Assembly (NCBI RefSeq): GCF_030369635.1
Contig: NZ_CP128474.1
Coordinates: 1,116,001-1,180,000 of the forward strand
Length of the DNA: 64,000 bases
DNA from: Microbacterium arborescens
Lineage (GTDB): Bacteria; Actinomycetota; Actinomycetes; Actinomycetales; Microbacteriaceae
Direction: 5' to 3'
The translations under genes and the position numbers were made by a program. Numbering within the stretch: the stretch's first letter is position 1; each line of letters starts with the position of its first letter. A model generated the notes under the pieces. The model was not told the origin of the DNA. It did no database searches and saw only the letters and a list, made by a program, of their open reading frames with translations. This document shows, piece after piece, positions 42,048-51,373 of this stretch.

Positions 42048-43319
42048 GTGGGTATCGCAGAGTGGGTCGCGCCGCGGCGTCTGGGCCGTGATTTCCGGTG
42101 GCTGTTCGCATCATCGCTGACGAGCAACATCGGCGACGGCATCGCGCTCGCCGCCGCACCGCTGCTGATCGCATCGATGACCGATTCGCCGATCCTGGTC
42201 GCCTCCGGTGCGGTCATGCAGTTCCTCCCGTGGCTGCTGTTCGGGCTTCACGCGGGCGCGATCGCCGACCGGGTCGATCGCCGGGTGCTGATCATGGTGG
42301 CCAACGGCATCCGGGCTCTCGTGCTGGTCGGTCTGTGCGTCTTCCTCGTCACCGGGCTCGCCAGTATCTGGATGGTGTTGATCGTCGCTTTCCTGTACGG
42401 CACCGCCGAGGTCTTCGTCGACACGACCAGCAGCACCCTCCTGCCGATGATGGTGCGCAGAAGCGACCTCGGCGTCGGGAACGCGCGGCTGCAAGCCGGG
42501 TTCCTCGTGGCCAACCAGCTCGGCGGACCGCCCTTGGGTGCCTTCCTGTTCGCCGTCGGATCGTTCTGGCCGTTCGCCGTTCAGGGCGTGTGCGTCGCCC
42601 TCGCCGTCGTCCTCATCTCGCGCATCACGGCGACCACGCGCGTCGAGGAGGCGGATGCACCGCGCACGCGGACCCCCGTGCACACCGACATCCTGAGCGG
42701 CATCCGCTGGCTGTGGCGCAACCCGCCGGTGCGCACGCTCGTGATCATCATCCTCACCTTCAACGTGACCTGGGCGGCGCCGTGGGGCGTGCTCGTGCTG
42801 TACGCGACCGACTACCTGCAGATGGGGCCCGTCGGCTACGGCGCACTGACGACCGCGTCCGCGATCGGCGGACTGGCGGCGACTCTCCTGTTCGGAAGGC
42901 TCGAGCGGCGATTCTCGTTCGCTGCGCTCATGCGGGTGTGCCTCACCGCCGAGGTCCTCATGCACCTCGCGTTCGCCCTGACGACCTCGGGCGCGGTGGC
43001 ATTCGTCATCATGATCGCGTTCGGCGCCTATGCCTTCGTCTGGGCGACCATCTCGACGACTGTTCGTCAGCGCCTCGTTCCCCACGAGCTGCAGGGCCGC
43101 ATCGCGTCGGTCAACATGGTGGGGGTCTTCGGCGGTCTCGTGATCGGGCAGGCGCTCGGCGGGGTGATCGCCCAGGTGTGGGGCCCCACGGGCCCCTGGT
43201 GGTTCGCCTTCGTCGGTGCCGCGCTCACGCTGCTGTTCGTCTGGCGTCCGATCACGCACATCGCCGCTGCGCCGCCGGTCGTCGATGACGACGAGACGGA
43301 AGCGGTCGCGGCCGGATGA
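42048..43319 (+). CDS. MFS transporter, enterobactin-exporter-like (DHA3 type)
   Basis: A 423-residue protein with twelve membrane segments. NIGDGIALAAAPLLI after helix 1, the HAGAIADRVDRRVLIM motif A between helices 2 and 3, and a second cytoplasmic loop VRQRLVPHELQGRIASVN are typical of DHA3-family drug or siderophore exporters. The GTG start lies 42 bases from the divergent UvrA-like gene. Possible exporter for one of the flanking peptides; not provable. Confidence 0.85.
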   Translation: MGIAEWVAPRRLGRDFRWLFASSLTSNIGDGIALAAAPLLIASMTDSPILVASGAVMQFLPWLLFGLHAGAIADRVDRRVLIMVANGIRALVLVGLCVFLVTGLASIWMVLIVAFLYGTAEVFVDTTSSTLLPMMVRRSDLGVGNARLQAGFLVANQLGGPPLGAFLFAVGSFWPFAVQGVCVALAVVLISRITATTRVEEADAPRTRTPVHTDILSGIRWLWRNPPVRTLVIIILTFNVTWAAPWGVLVLYATDYLQMGPVGYGALTTASAIGGLAATLLFGRLERRFSFAALMRVCLTAEVLMHLAFALTTSGAVAFVIMIAFGAYAFVWATISTTVRQRLVPHELQGRIASVNMVGVFGGLVIGQALGGVIAQVWGPTGPWWFAFVGAALTLLFVWRPITHIAAAPPVVDDDETEAVAAG

Positions 43320-43344
43320 GCCTCCCGCTGCACCGGCGCAGCGA

Positions 43345-46300
43345 TCACTCCAGGAGCAGGATGTTCGGCAGGTCGGGGTCGAGCTCGCGACAGAGCGCGT
43401 AGAGGGTTCCGGCGGTTCCGACCATGAGCCCTCGCACGGTGGTGATGCCCGACGGCAGTCCGCTGTGCGGGCCGTCGCGATCGATACGCGCGATGACGCG
43501 TTCGGCGTAGTCGCCGGCAGCAGGGCCACCACGGCTCTCGATGCCCCGCAGCGCCATGAGGTTCCCCAACGAGCCGTGGCACAGCGAATCGTCCGACGGC
43601 AGGTCCGTCGCGGTCTCCAGCGCTCCGAGGTCGGCGAGCGGCAGCAGCGTGTCATCTCCGAGCAGCACGGCAGCGTCGGCGCGCGCGAGCGCGATACCCG
43701 CCGTGCCGTGGCACCAGTGCGTGGGAAAGAGGCGTCCCTGCGCGAGTGACTCAGGACGGGCGTCGAGCCACCGCCCGGGCTTCACATCGAAGAGGTTGTC
43801 GTCGAAGCCCAGAGCCCGCTGGGCAGCGTCGGCCATGGTGCGATCTGCGAGCCTGGCTGACGCGGCGGCGAGCGCCCATCCGATCCCCGTCGCGCCGTGC
43901 GACATGCCGCCCAGACGGGCGCGGGTCGCTCCGCTCTCCCAGACGAGCGCGCCGTCGGAGGTCTCGACGGCGCGCTCGAGGAGGTGGTACGCGAGCGCGC
44001 GGACGGCCACGTCCGTCTCGGCGTCGTCGGCCGCGCGGATGGACGTCAGCACGGCGATGGCGCCCGCTGACCCCGCCATGACGTCGAGGTAGCCGTCCGT
44101 CCCAGCGGCGTCCCGGAAACGGCGGACGGCGCTCGCCCGGGTCGCGCCGAATCGGTCGACCCCGACGATGCTCTCGTAGCGGGCCAACGCGTAGAGAAGC
44201 CCGGCCGCCCCGCTGAACGCTCCCACCGGGAGCGTCACGCGCCCGGAGCTCCAGTCATCGAGGATTGCGGCGATCGCGTGGGCGCCGCGCGCGGCGAGGT
44301 CGTCGAGTCCCCAGCGAGGGAACGCACGGTGTCCCGCAGCGGCGCCGATGACGATGCCTGCCAGGCCGTCGTAGAGCGTGGGGCCGACAGGGCGGTACTC
44401 GAGCCCGGTGCTGTCGACGCTGCTGCACACGCTGATCCACGTCGCGTCGTCTCGTCCGAGGATCGCCGACTCGGCGAGCAGCCGGGCCTGTTGCTCGGCG
44501 ACCGCACGGATGCCGGTGCGGCGGAGGGGAGTGGCGCCGAGTGGACCGGGAGCGCCTTCGTTCTCGGTCTCGGCGGTCGTGGCCGCCAGAATCGACTCCA
44601 GGATGAGGGATTCGCCGGCATCGATGTCGGCCGGGCGGAGGTGCTTGAGACGCGCGACGACATCCTCACGCATGGTTCTGGCGAAGTACTCCGGAACCAA
44701 CGGGCGGCGGTCGTCGTCGAGGGAGAGCGAGTCCATGTCGACCGTGAAGAGCGGCACATCGAGCCGCCGGAGGGCGCGTTCTTCCGCCCCGATGAGAGGC
44801 AGGTCACCGGGATGGTCGGCCAGTCGCGTCCACAGGCTGCGCAAGAGATGGTCGCGATCGATTCCGCTGCGCAGGCGCGACGACTGGCGCATCTCGGCGA
44901 GCAGCAGCGAGTACGAGCGCGTCGCGCGGACGATGTGCCGCACGGTCAGCTCGGGAACACCCGAGAGGATGCCGACGACGCGGTCGCGACACGAGATGAG
45001 CGCCCGTGAGGTGGCCACGAAACCGTCGGCGAGCGCGTCCCGGTGACGGCGGACCATACGCAGGGTCATGCCCGGCGGTTGATTCTGCGACGACCCGACG
45101 CGCAGCTCGACGGCCTCGATCCGCATCGCGTCGGTGAAGGTCCCGGTGAGTTGATGCGCCATGGCTGTCCGGCCTGTCGGCTGCAGCCCGCCCGTGACGA
45201 CGCTCACGTCGATGCTCGTGCCCTCACCGGCGGTCAGCTGGACGGGCAGGATTCCGGTGCCCAGCACCGATTCGTTCAGACGGCGTGCTGCCGCCGCAGC
45301 CGCGGTGTCGGCGGCGTCGCGGTGGCTGCGATTCTGAACGAGCGTCTCGAGGTCGACGGGAACCGGACCCGCCGCGGATGCGATGACGTTCTCGAGGTGG
45401 AGGTCCGACGCGCCGAGCACGTGCGCGATCGCGAGCAGCCCGCCGAGTCTGCGCAGATGATCGCGCAGGTCGACCTCGCCGGGGGCGGCGTGTTCGATGA
45501 ACTCGACCCACCCGTATCCATCGCGGACCAGCACGTTCGGCGCGCGCAGGCGCACCCCCTCCGGAAGCTCGTCGGCCAGCACCGTCGTGATGTCGCGGTA
45601 GAGGGCGAAGACGGCGGACTCGCGCGGCTTGTAGACCACCCGTCGGCCGTCGTCGAACGTCACGATGGCCACCGACTGCCCGCGATCGTGCGTGTCACCC
45701 GCGAAACGGATGCCGCTGACGGCAGCGATTCCGGGGCAAGGGAGACCGGCTGTCGAGAGCGCCTCGGCATCGCGATCGAGGCGCTCCAGGATCAGACGCA
45801 CGCGCTCGCGCCAGTTGCCGATCGCTGCGACGAGGTCACGGGCGAGAAGGGGGTAGCGCGAGAGGAAGGACATCCGCCTCGCCGGGTGCGAGAGCGAGGA
45901 ATCGAGACGCGCGTATGCACCGGCCGACGCGTCGCCGGCCATCTCGGTGAGCAGCGGACGCAGGGCCAGCGCTGCGACCGTCTCGGCCAGTCCGTCGAGC
46001 AGATCGCGGCGCGCACCCTCGGGGACCCCGGGCAGACCAGCGAGGAACGACCGCTGAGTCGAGACCATCGGCACCAGGAACGAGGGAAAGGGGATGCGCG
46101 TGAGCAGCGCGTTCTCGATGGCGAGCGGACGGCCCGGCCGCCACGGCTCTCCGGTGGTGTGCGTCAGCCAGCACGCGACGTTCTCGATCCACCCGATGCT
46201 GTGCTGCCGCGGTGACCAGGGGGCGCCGGTCAGCAGACCCGAGAGCGCTTCGCGGTCGAGGTCACGGGCAGCGAGGTAGCCGTCGAGGATGCCGTCGGCT

Positions 46301-46428
46301 TCGAGCGCCCGGTCGGACCACGCCCGTGTCATGTCGTCGGTGATGCTCTGCCGTGCCATGGGCCCGAGCCGGCGCTCGTCGAGCGCCGAAGCCTGAAGCA
46401 GCGCGATGGTGTCGCGGGTGGTGAGCAC
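43345..46428 (-). CDS. lanM: Class II lanthipeptide synthetase (LanM)
   Basis: A 1027-residue enzyme from GTG 46428 (GGAG 7 bases upstream); upstream in-frame ATGs run into the precursor and are rejected. The dehydratase half shows VVYKPRESA, the ASDLHLENVI catalytic loop and VDLETLVQNR; the LanC cyclase half shows GGMSHGATGIGWAL, the zinc ligands in THWCHGTAGIAL and SLCHGSLGNLMAL. It dehydrates and cyclises the actagardine-type precursor upstream. Length is normal for LanM. Confidence 0.93.
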   Translation of the reverse strand: MLTTRDTIALLQASALDERRLGPMARQSITDDMTRAWSDRALEADGILDGYLAARDLDREALSGLLTGAPWSPRQHSIGWIENVACWLTHTTGEPWRPGRPLAIENALLTRIPFPSFLVPMVSTQRSFLAGLPGVPEGARRDLLDGLAETVAALALRPLLTEMAGDASAGAYARLDSSLSHPARRMSFLSRYPLLARDLVAAIGNWRERVRLILERLDRDAEALSTAGLPCPGIAAVSGIRFAGDTHDRGQSVAIVTFDDGRRVVYKPRESAVFALYRDITTVLADELPEGVRLRAPNVLVRDGYGWVEFIEHAAPGEVDLRDHLRRLGGLLAIAHVLGASDLHLENVIASAAGPVPVDLETLVQNRSHRDAADTAAAAAARRLNESVLGTGILPVQLTAGEGTSIDVSVVTGGLQPTGRTAMAHQLTGTFTDAMRIEAVELRVGSSQNQPPGMTLRMVRRHRDALADGFVATSRALISCRDRVVGILSGVPELTVRHIVRATRSYSLLLAEMRQSSRLRSGIDRDHLLRSLWTRLADHPGDLPLIGAEERALRRLDVPLFTVDMDSLSLDDDRRPLVPEYFARTMREDVVARLKHLRPADIDAGESLILESILAATTAETENEGAPGPLGATPLRRTGIRAVAEQQARLLAESAILGRDDATWISVCSSVDSTGLEYRPVGPTLYDGLAGIVIGAAAGHRAFPRWGLDDLAARGAHAIAAILDDWSSGRVTLPVGAFSGAAGLLYALARYESIVGVDRFGATRASAVRRFRDAAGTDGYLDVMAGSAGAIAVLTSIRAADDAETDVAVRALAYHLLERAVETSDGALVWESGATRARLGGMSHGATGIGWALAAASARLADRTMADAAQRALGFDDNLFDVKPGRWLDARPESLAQGRLFPTHWCHGTAGIALARADAAVLLGDDTLLPLADLGALETATDLPSDDSLCHGSLGNLMALRGIESRGGPAAGDYAERVIARIDRDGPHSGLPSGITTVRGLMVGTAGTLYALCRELDPDLPNILLLE

Positions 46429-46460
46429 GGCGAGCTCCGATCGTGGGTCGTCCAACGGGT

Positions 46461-46490
46461 GCGGGCGGCGCGGGGTGCCGCGCCGCCCGC
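46461..46490 (-). terminator. Attenuator hairpin between lanA and lanM
   Basis: A 13-bp GC stem (GCGGGCGGCGCGG with its complement, 4-base loop) in the 71-base gap between precursor and synthetase. No T tract. Same architecture as at 39098-39127. Confidence 0.65.
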
Positions 46491-46499
46491 GAGCAGCGG

Positions 46500-46703
46500 T
46501 CAGCGACAGGCGCAGATCAGGGTTCCGCACTCGATCGTGAGTGTGCACAGCCAGCCGCTGCTGGCCATGTACGGGCTCACGACGCGCTCGAACTCGGCGT
46601 CGATCTGAGCCTGCACCGACGGGGTGGATCCGTCGGTCGAGCGGGCTGCCATGTCCCAACGCGGGCTGACGATCGTCATCTCCTGGTCATGGGGCGTGAT
46701 CAT
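46500..46703 (-). CDS. lanA: Class II lantibiotic precursor, michiganin/actagardine type
   Basis: A 67-residue precursor whose ATG follows GGAAGGAAC. The leader (1-47) is acidic and ends near VVSPYMA; the core from S48 is [20 protein letters not shown]. From memory, actagardine has [19 protein letters not shown] and michiganin A of Clavibacter has an almost identical chain with one extra N-terminal Ser and IICACR at the end. The conserved CTLTIEC lipid II-binding ring is intact. The product should therefore be a type B, cell-wall-targeting lantibiotic, with three methyllanthionines and one lanthionine expected from the family. Confidence 0.92.
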   Translation of the reverse strand: MITPHDQEMTIVSPRWDMAARSTDGSTPSVQAQIDAEFERVVSPYMASSGWLCTLTIECGTLICACR

Positions 46704-46987
46704 GATCCGTTCCTTCCTTCGTTCTTCCGCTATCCCTCCTCGGCGGCGGTTGCCGCGGGAGCCCGACGGGGCGGAACCGGAACGGCGCCGACGGCGGGTG
46801 CCGCGGTGCGCCCGCATCACTGCCAGTTCCGGCATGCTCCTGCCGTGCTCACTCAAGCCCGCGGCAGACCTTCACCGGAACTATGCGATCCGGGGATTTT
46901 CGGCCCGATCCTCCACCTGCCGGAGGAGCGGTCTCCGCTGTTCTGAGGAGGGGGGTGAGCCGCCGACCGAAGGGATATGGTGGCGGC
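46704..46987. promoter_or_regulatory. Divergent control region of the class II cluster
   Basis: 284 bases separate lanA (minus) from the histidine kinase gene (plus) and must hold both promoters. GGAGGAGCGGTCTCC at about 46921-46935 shares the GGAGGAG/GGTC vocabulary of the long palindrome at 48844, which may be a response-regulator site. No further gene is seen. Confidence 0.35.
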
Positions 46988-48127
46988 ATGCACCGGGGGG
47001 ACGGCACCACACGGGGTCGCGACTCGCTCGTCGCGGGGGTCGCCATCGCCGGCTGCGTCGCGATGGGGCTGCTCGGGCAGCCCGACTGGGCATGGTCGGC
47101 GTTGATGGCCGCGACTCTCGTGTGGCGTCGCTCGCACCCGGTCGTCTTCGCCGTGACGGCCACCGCGATCTCGGCGGTGCACCTCGGCGTCGACGCGTCG
47201 CTGCTCCTTCCCGGCGACCTGATCCTGCTCGTGGGCGTCTTCTCCGTCGCGGCCCATGCCTCGGAACGCGCCCAGCACCTGGGCCTGATGCTGGGTCTGC
47301 TCTACATCTCGGGGCTCGGTGCCGCCGTTCTCCTCGACATCGGTTTCAGCGCGTCGGCGGGCACGGGCCTCGTCATCGGGCTCGTCGGCATCAGCATGCT
47401 CACGGCGTGGGCGTTCGGCCTGCTCGATCGTCGCCGGAGCGAGGCTCTGCGGATGGCGCGACAACGCAGCGAGATGTCCGAACGCGATGCCGAGGCGCGG
47501 ACACGTCTGGCTGCTTACGAGGAACGCGAGCGGATCAGCGACGAGATGCATGACGTTCTCGCGCACACGCTCACGAACGTCATCGTCCAAGCCGAGAGCG
47601 GACGGGCAGCCGCATCCGATCCGGACTCCGCATCGGTGTTCGCGACCATCTCCGCGAGCGGCAGATCAGCCTTGCGGGAGGTCCGTGGGTTGCTCTCGCC
47701 TGCAGACGACCTGGACCGCCGCCCGACGCCGTCGCTCGACGATCTCGACGACCTGATCTCCGGTTTCGTCCGTGCGGGCACCCGGCTAGAGGTCGTGGTG
47801 CTCGGCGACCCGCACCCGCTCAGCCCCGGCATGTCTCTCGCGGCCTACCGAGTGATCCAGGAGTCGCTCACCAACGCCGTTCGGCACGGATGCGATGGTC
47901 CGATCGTGTTGACGGTGTCGTGGGGAAGAGGGGAGCTCGCCGTGTCGGTGGCGAACCCCGTCGGCCCGTCTCCGATCCACCGCCCGGTGCGGGAGCACCG
48001 CGGTCTCGCCGGCATGCGGCGGCGGTGCGAGCTGTACGGCGGCGAGCTGACCTACGCTCACGACCGCACGTTCACGGTGCGGGCGGTCTGGCCGCTGGAC
48101 GTCGTCGTCGACGGTGCCGTCGTATGA
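46988..48127 (+). CDS. Sensor histidine kinase of the class II cluster
   Basis: From ATG 46988 a 379-residue HisKA_3 kinase; upstream in-frame ATG 46883 lacks a site. Four to five membrane segments (about 15-150), phosphoacceptor His in RERISDEMHDVLAHTLTNVI at about 184-203, and HATPase blocks VIQESLTNAVRH and REHRGLAGMRRRCEL. It overlaps the regulator gene by ATGA. Likely senses the lantibiotic or cell-wall stress and controls lanA and the ABC genes. Confidence 0.88.
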   Translation: MHRGDGTTRGRDSLVAGVAIAGCVAMGLLGQPDWAWSALMAATLVWRRSHPVVFAVTATAISAVHLGVDASLLLPGDLILLVGVFSVAAHASERAQHLGLMLGLLYISGLGAAVLLDIGFSASAGTGLVIGLVGISMLTAWAFGLLDRRRSEALRMARQRSEMSERDAEARTRLAAYEERERISDEMHDVLAHTLTNVIVQAESGRAAASDPDSASVFATISASGRSALREVRGLLSPADDLDRRPTPSLDDLDDLISGFVRAGTRLEVVVLGDPHPLSPGMSLAAYRVIQESLTNAVRHGCDGPIVLTVSWGRGELAVSVANPVGPSPIHRPVREHRGLAGMRRRCELYGGELTYAHDRTFTVRAVWPLDVVVDGAVV

Positions 48128-48828
48128 CGACCTCATCGCCGCCGATCACCGTGCTGGTCGCCGATGACCAGGCACTCGTCCGTGACGGTTTCAGCCGCAT
48201 CGTGGACGCGCAGCCCGACATGCGCGCGGTCGGCACGGCGCCCGACGGCGAGGCCGCCGTCGAGCGTGTTCGCGAACTGCGGCCCGACGTCGTGCTCATG
48301 GACATCCGGATGCCGCGACTCGATGGGATCGAGGCCACGCGGACACTGACGGCCGAGGCGGTCAGCCCCGCGACGCGGGTGCTCGGACTCACCACCTACG
48401 ACACCGACTCCTACGCGGTTCGGATCCTGCAGGCCGGTGCGGTCGGGTTCATCCTGAAAGACAGCACAGCCGATCAGCTCGTCGACGCCATCCGGGCCGT
48501 GTACGGCGGCACGTTCGCAGTCTCGGCGCCCACCGGCCGCCGCCTTCTCGAGCGCATCGCGATCAACGATACCGAGCCGGCGGAGGGCGACGACGCCCTT
48601 CTCGCGGTGCTGACGGGGCGGGAGCGGGCGGTGTTCGAGCAGATCGTCCAGGGGTGCTCCAATCCCGAGATCGCGAGCAGTCTCCACATCGCGGAGGTGA
48701 CCGTGAAGACCCACGTCGGCCACATCCTCACCAAGCTGCGGGTGAGAGACCGCGTGCATCTGGTGATCTGGGCGCACGAGCGCGGGTTGGCTTCGGTTCG
48801 ACGCGCGGGGCGCTCACGCACCGACTAG
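48124..48828 (+). CDS. NarL/LuxR-family response regulator of the class II cluster
   Basis: A 234-residue regulator: receiver with ADDQ at about 13, phosphoacceptor in DVVLMDIRMPRLDG and ILKDSTAD; LuxR HTH LTGRERAVFEQIVQGCSNPEIASSLHIAEVTVKTHVGHILTKLRVRDRVH at the C-terminus. Translationally coupled to its kinase. Similar in type to the regulator at 23093 but clearly a different gene. Confidence 0.92.
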   Translation: MTTSSPPITVLVADDQALVRDGFSRIVDAQPDMRAVGTAPDGEAAVERVRELRPDVVLMDIRMPRLDGIEATRTLTAEAVSPATRVLGLTTYDTDSYAVRILQAGAVGFILKDSTADQLVDAIRAVYGGTFAVSAPTGRRLLERIAINDTEPAEGDDALLAVLTGRERAVFEQIVQGCSNPEIASSLHIAEVTVKTHVGHILTKLRVRDRVHLVIWAHERGLASVRRAGRSRTD

Positions 48829-48843
48829 CCCTCTCGGGGCGGT

Positions 48844-48871
48844 CGGTCCTCCTCCGATCGGAGGAGGACCG
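48844..48871. promoter_or_regulatory. 28-bp perfect palindrome before the ABC genes
   Basis: Bases 48844-48857 (CGGTCCTCCTCCGA) are followed by their exact reverse complement to 48871. It lies 15 bases after the regulator stop and 90 bases before the ATPase start. It could be a terminator stem without T tract, or an operator for the regulator just upstream. Confidence 0.55.
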
Positions 48872-48960
48872 CGTGGGGGATGATGCATCTCGCGACCGAT
48901 CCGCGTGGCGGGTGCTGCGAACGAGGATGGCGGCATGACACGCATCCGGTGGTGCCCGCA

Positions 48961-49860
48961 GTGAGCACCGTCATCGCCACCCACGGCCTCACGAAGAAGT
49001 TCCGCGAGCACACCGCGGTCGACGCGGTCGATCTCTCCGTTCCTCAGGGCGTGGTGTACGGGTTCCTCGGCCCGAACGGGTCGGGGAAGTCGACCACGAT
49101 GAAGATGCTGCTCGGGCTCAGCCAGCCCACAGCCGGCGAGATCGAGATCTTCGGGCAATCGCTCACCCCCCGCTCGCGCGGCGACCTGCTGCCCTCGATC
49201 GGTTCGATGATCGAGGCGCCACCCGGCTACGGTCATCTGACGGGCTGGGAGAACATGCTGATCGTCCGAGACATGCTCGGGCTCGTCGACGCGCAGATCC
49301 GGACCGCTCTCGAGATCGTCCGGCTGAGCGAGCAGAAGGACAAGCTCGTACGCAACTACTCCCTCGGGATGAAGCAGCGCCTGGGCATCGCGATGGCGCT
49401 CGCGCGCGACCCGTCGCTCCTGGTTCTCGACGAGCCCACCAACGGCCTCGATCCGGCCGGTATCGAAGAGATCCGCGATCTGCTCATCGAGCTCGCGGGC
49501 CAGGGCATCACGGTCATGGTCTCGAGTCACCTGCTCGACGAGATCGACAAGATGGCGTCTGTGCTCGGCATCCTCTCGGCGGGCAGGTTGATCTTCCAGG
49601 GCACCCGCGCCGACCTGTTCGCCCACTCGCTGCCCGACCTCGTCATCGAGACACCGTCGATCGATGCGGCGCTGCGCGCCGTGCCGTACGCGACGATCAC
49701 GGGTGGCGGCATCCGGTTGAGCGGACACGACAACGAAGCGACTGCCGCACTGGTCGCCCTGCTTGTCGCTGCCGACGTCCGGATCCACCAGGTGCGTCGT
49801 GTGCAGCAGAGCCTCGAGGACGTCTTCATGGACCTCACCGGCCGGGGAGGTCTGCTGTGA
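48961..49860 (+). CDS. ABC transporter ATP-binding protein (lantibiotic immunity/export, LanF type)
   Basis: A 299-residue ATPase from GTG 48961. Walker A GPNGSGKS, signature YSLGMKQRL, Walker B LLVLDEP, switch His SSHLL, and about 90 residues of C-terminal extension typical of BcrA/LanF ATPases. It overlaps the first permease gene by GTGA. The 3-gene set matches LanFEG immunity transporters in size and order. Confidence 0.9.
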   Translation: MSTVIATHGLTKKFREHTAVDAVDLSVPQGVVYGFLGPNGSGKSTTMKMLLGLSQPTAGEIEIFGQSLTPRSRGDLLPSIGSMIEAPPGYGHLTGWENMLIVRDMLGLVDAQIRTALEIVRLSEQKDKLVRNYSLGMKQRLGIAMALARDPSLLVLDEPTNGLDPAGIEEIRDLLIELAGQGITVMVSSHLLDEIDKMASVLGILSAGRLIFQGTRADLFAHSLPDLVIETPSIDAALRAVPYATITGGGIRLSGHDNEATAALVALLVAADVRIHQVRRVQQSLEDVFMDLTGRGGLL

Positions 49861-50606
49861 GTGACGTCGTCCTCGAAATTCGCAAGATGCGGCGGCTGCG
49901 CACCATTCCGGTCCTCGTCGGCCTCGTGCTGGCGGTCGCAGCGCTGAGCTCGGCGTCGCTCTTTTCGGGCACCGCCCGCGAGACCTTCGACGACCCGGCG
50001 GCATCGCCGTGGGCCGCGCTCCTGCTCTCGTACACGATGATGGCGGCGATGACGTCGCCGCTGCTGGCAGCGGTGCTCGCGAGCAGGCAGACCGACATCG
50101 AGCACTCCGGCAACGGATGGGTGCTCGCAGCGGGGGCAGGCCGGACTCCGGGTCGGCTCTGCGCAGCGAAACTCCTCACCCTCGCGTTCATGCTCGCCCC
50201 CGCGATCGCGCTACAGACCGCGGCGGTCGTCGCGATCGGTGTGCTCGCGGGCATCCGTGTGCCGATCGATCCGATTCCCTGGATCGCGTACACCGGACTG
50301 CTCTTCGTGCTCGATGTCGTCTTCTGCGGTCTTCACATCCTGCTCGCCGCACGAGTGGAGAACCAGCTCGTCAGCGTCGGGGTGGGGGTGCTCGGGTCGT
50401 TCCTCGCCGTGTTCTCTCTCCTGCTGCCCGCCGCGGTCAGCCGCGCCATCCCCTGGGGCTACTACGCCGTCATCTCGCAAGCGGGGCAGGAGGGGGACTC
50501 GGTGGGGTACGTGCAGGCGCCCTACCCGTGGATCATCGGGTTCGTGGCCCTGGCGGCGCTCGTCATCGCGGTCGGCATCCGACGCCTCGATCCGATCGGA
50601 GCCTGA
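49857..50606 (+). CDS. ABC permease, LanE/LanG-like (first)
   Basis: A 249-residue protein with six membrane segments, opening with a cytoplasmic VVLEIRKMRRLRTIPVL; this KMRR-type start is typical of lantibiotic immunity permeases. The segment NGWVLAAGAGRTPGRLCAAKLL after helix 2 is the conserved coupling loop. GTG start overlaps the ATPase stop. Confidence 0.82.
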   Translation: MSDVVLEIRKMRRLRTIPVLVGLVLAVAALSSASLFSGTARETFDDPAASPWAALLLSYTMMAAMTSPLLAAVLASRQTDIEHSGNGWVLAAGAGRTPGRLCAAKLLTLAFMLAPAIALQTAAVVAIGVLAGIRVPIDPIPWIAYTGLLFVLDVVFCGLHILLAARVENQLVSVGVGVLGSFLAVFSLLLPAAVSRAIPWGYYAVISQAGQEGDSVGYVQAPYPWIIGFVALAALVIAVGIRRLDPIGA

Positions 50607-50608
50607 CG

Positions 50609-51355
50609 ATGTTCCGAGCCGAGATGCGCAAACTCCGCCGCTCCAGCACGTGGATCATCGCGATCGTCCTGCCGCTCCTCGCCGTCGTCACCGGCACGCT
50701 CAACCTGGCGGCCAACGCCGACGCGCTCGACGCGGGCTGGGCATCGTTCACGTCGCAGGTGGTGCTCTTCTACGGGCTGCTCTTCTTCTCGATGGGGATC
50801 AGTCTCCTCGCCGCCGCGGTCTGGCGCGCGGAGCACCGCGGGTCGAACTGGAACCTGCTGCTCACCTCCACGGTGCGGCCGGTGGGTCTGGCCACCGCGA
50901 AGGTCGCCGCCGTCCTCGTGCCGGTCGCGCTGATGCAGGTCGTGCTGATCGTGGGCACCGCGGCAGCGGGCACGTTCGTCCTCGGCCTCGACGGCGGCTT
51001 CCCGTGGCAGTTCGCGGTCGTGGGAGTCGTCGCGATCGTCGCCGCCATCCCGCTCATCGCACTCCAGTCGCTGTTGTCGATGCTGATGCGCTCTTTCGCC
51101 GCCCCCGTGGCGATCTGCCTGCTCGGCTGCGTCGCGGGGGTGGCCGCTGTGACGTCGCCGACCCTCCGGCCGCTCGGTCACGTGATTCCCCAGGCGATCA
51201 ACACCAGGGCGCTGAACCTCGGATCGACGGCCATCGCCGGCTCGGGCGGACTGACGCTCGGCGATACGCTGCCGTTGCTCGCCACGGGGATCGGCGGCGG
51301 CGCCGTCGTGCTGCTGGTCACGGCGACCCTGCTGCGCACGGTCAAGCTGCGGTGA
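50609..51355 (+). CDS. ABC permease, LanE/LanG-like (second)
   Basis: A 248-residue protein with six membrane segments, opening MFRAEMRKLRRSSTWI, with the loop EHRGSNWNLLLTSTVRPVGLATAKV matching that of the preceding permease. The two are ancient paralogues forming one channel with the ATPase. Two bases separate the genes. Its end converges on a serine hydrolase gene 19 bases away. Confidence 0.82.
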   Translation: MFRAEMRKLRRSSTWIIAIVLPLLAVVTGTLNLAANADALDAGWASFTSQVVLFYGLLFFSMGISLLAAAVWRAEHRGSNWNLLLTSTVRPVGLATAKVAAVLVPVALMQVVLIVGTAAAGTFVLGLDGGFPWQFAVVGVVAIVAAIPLIALQSLLSMLMRSFAAPVAICLLGCVAGVAAVTSPTLRPLGHVIPQAINTRALNLGSTAIAGSGGLTLGDTLPLLATGIGGGAVVLLVTATLLRTVKLR

Positions 51356-51373
51356 CGGCGCGCCGCGCCCGGT

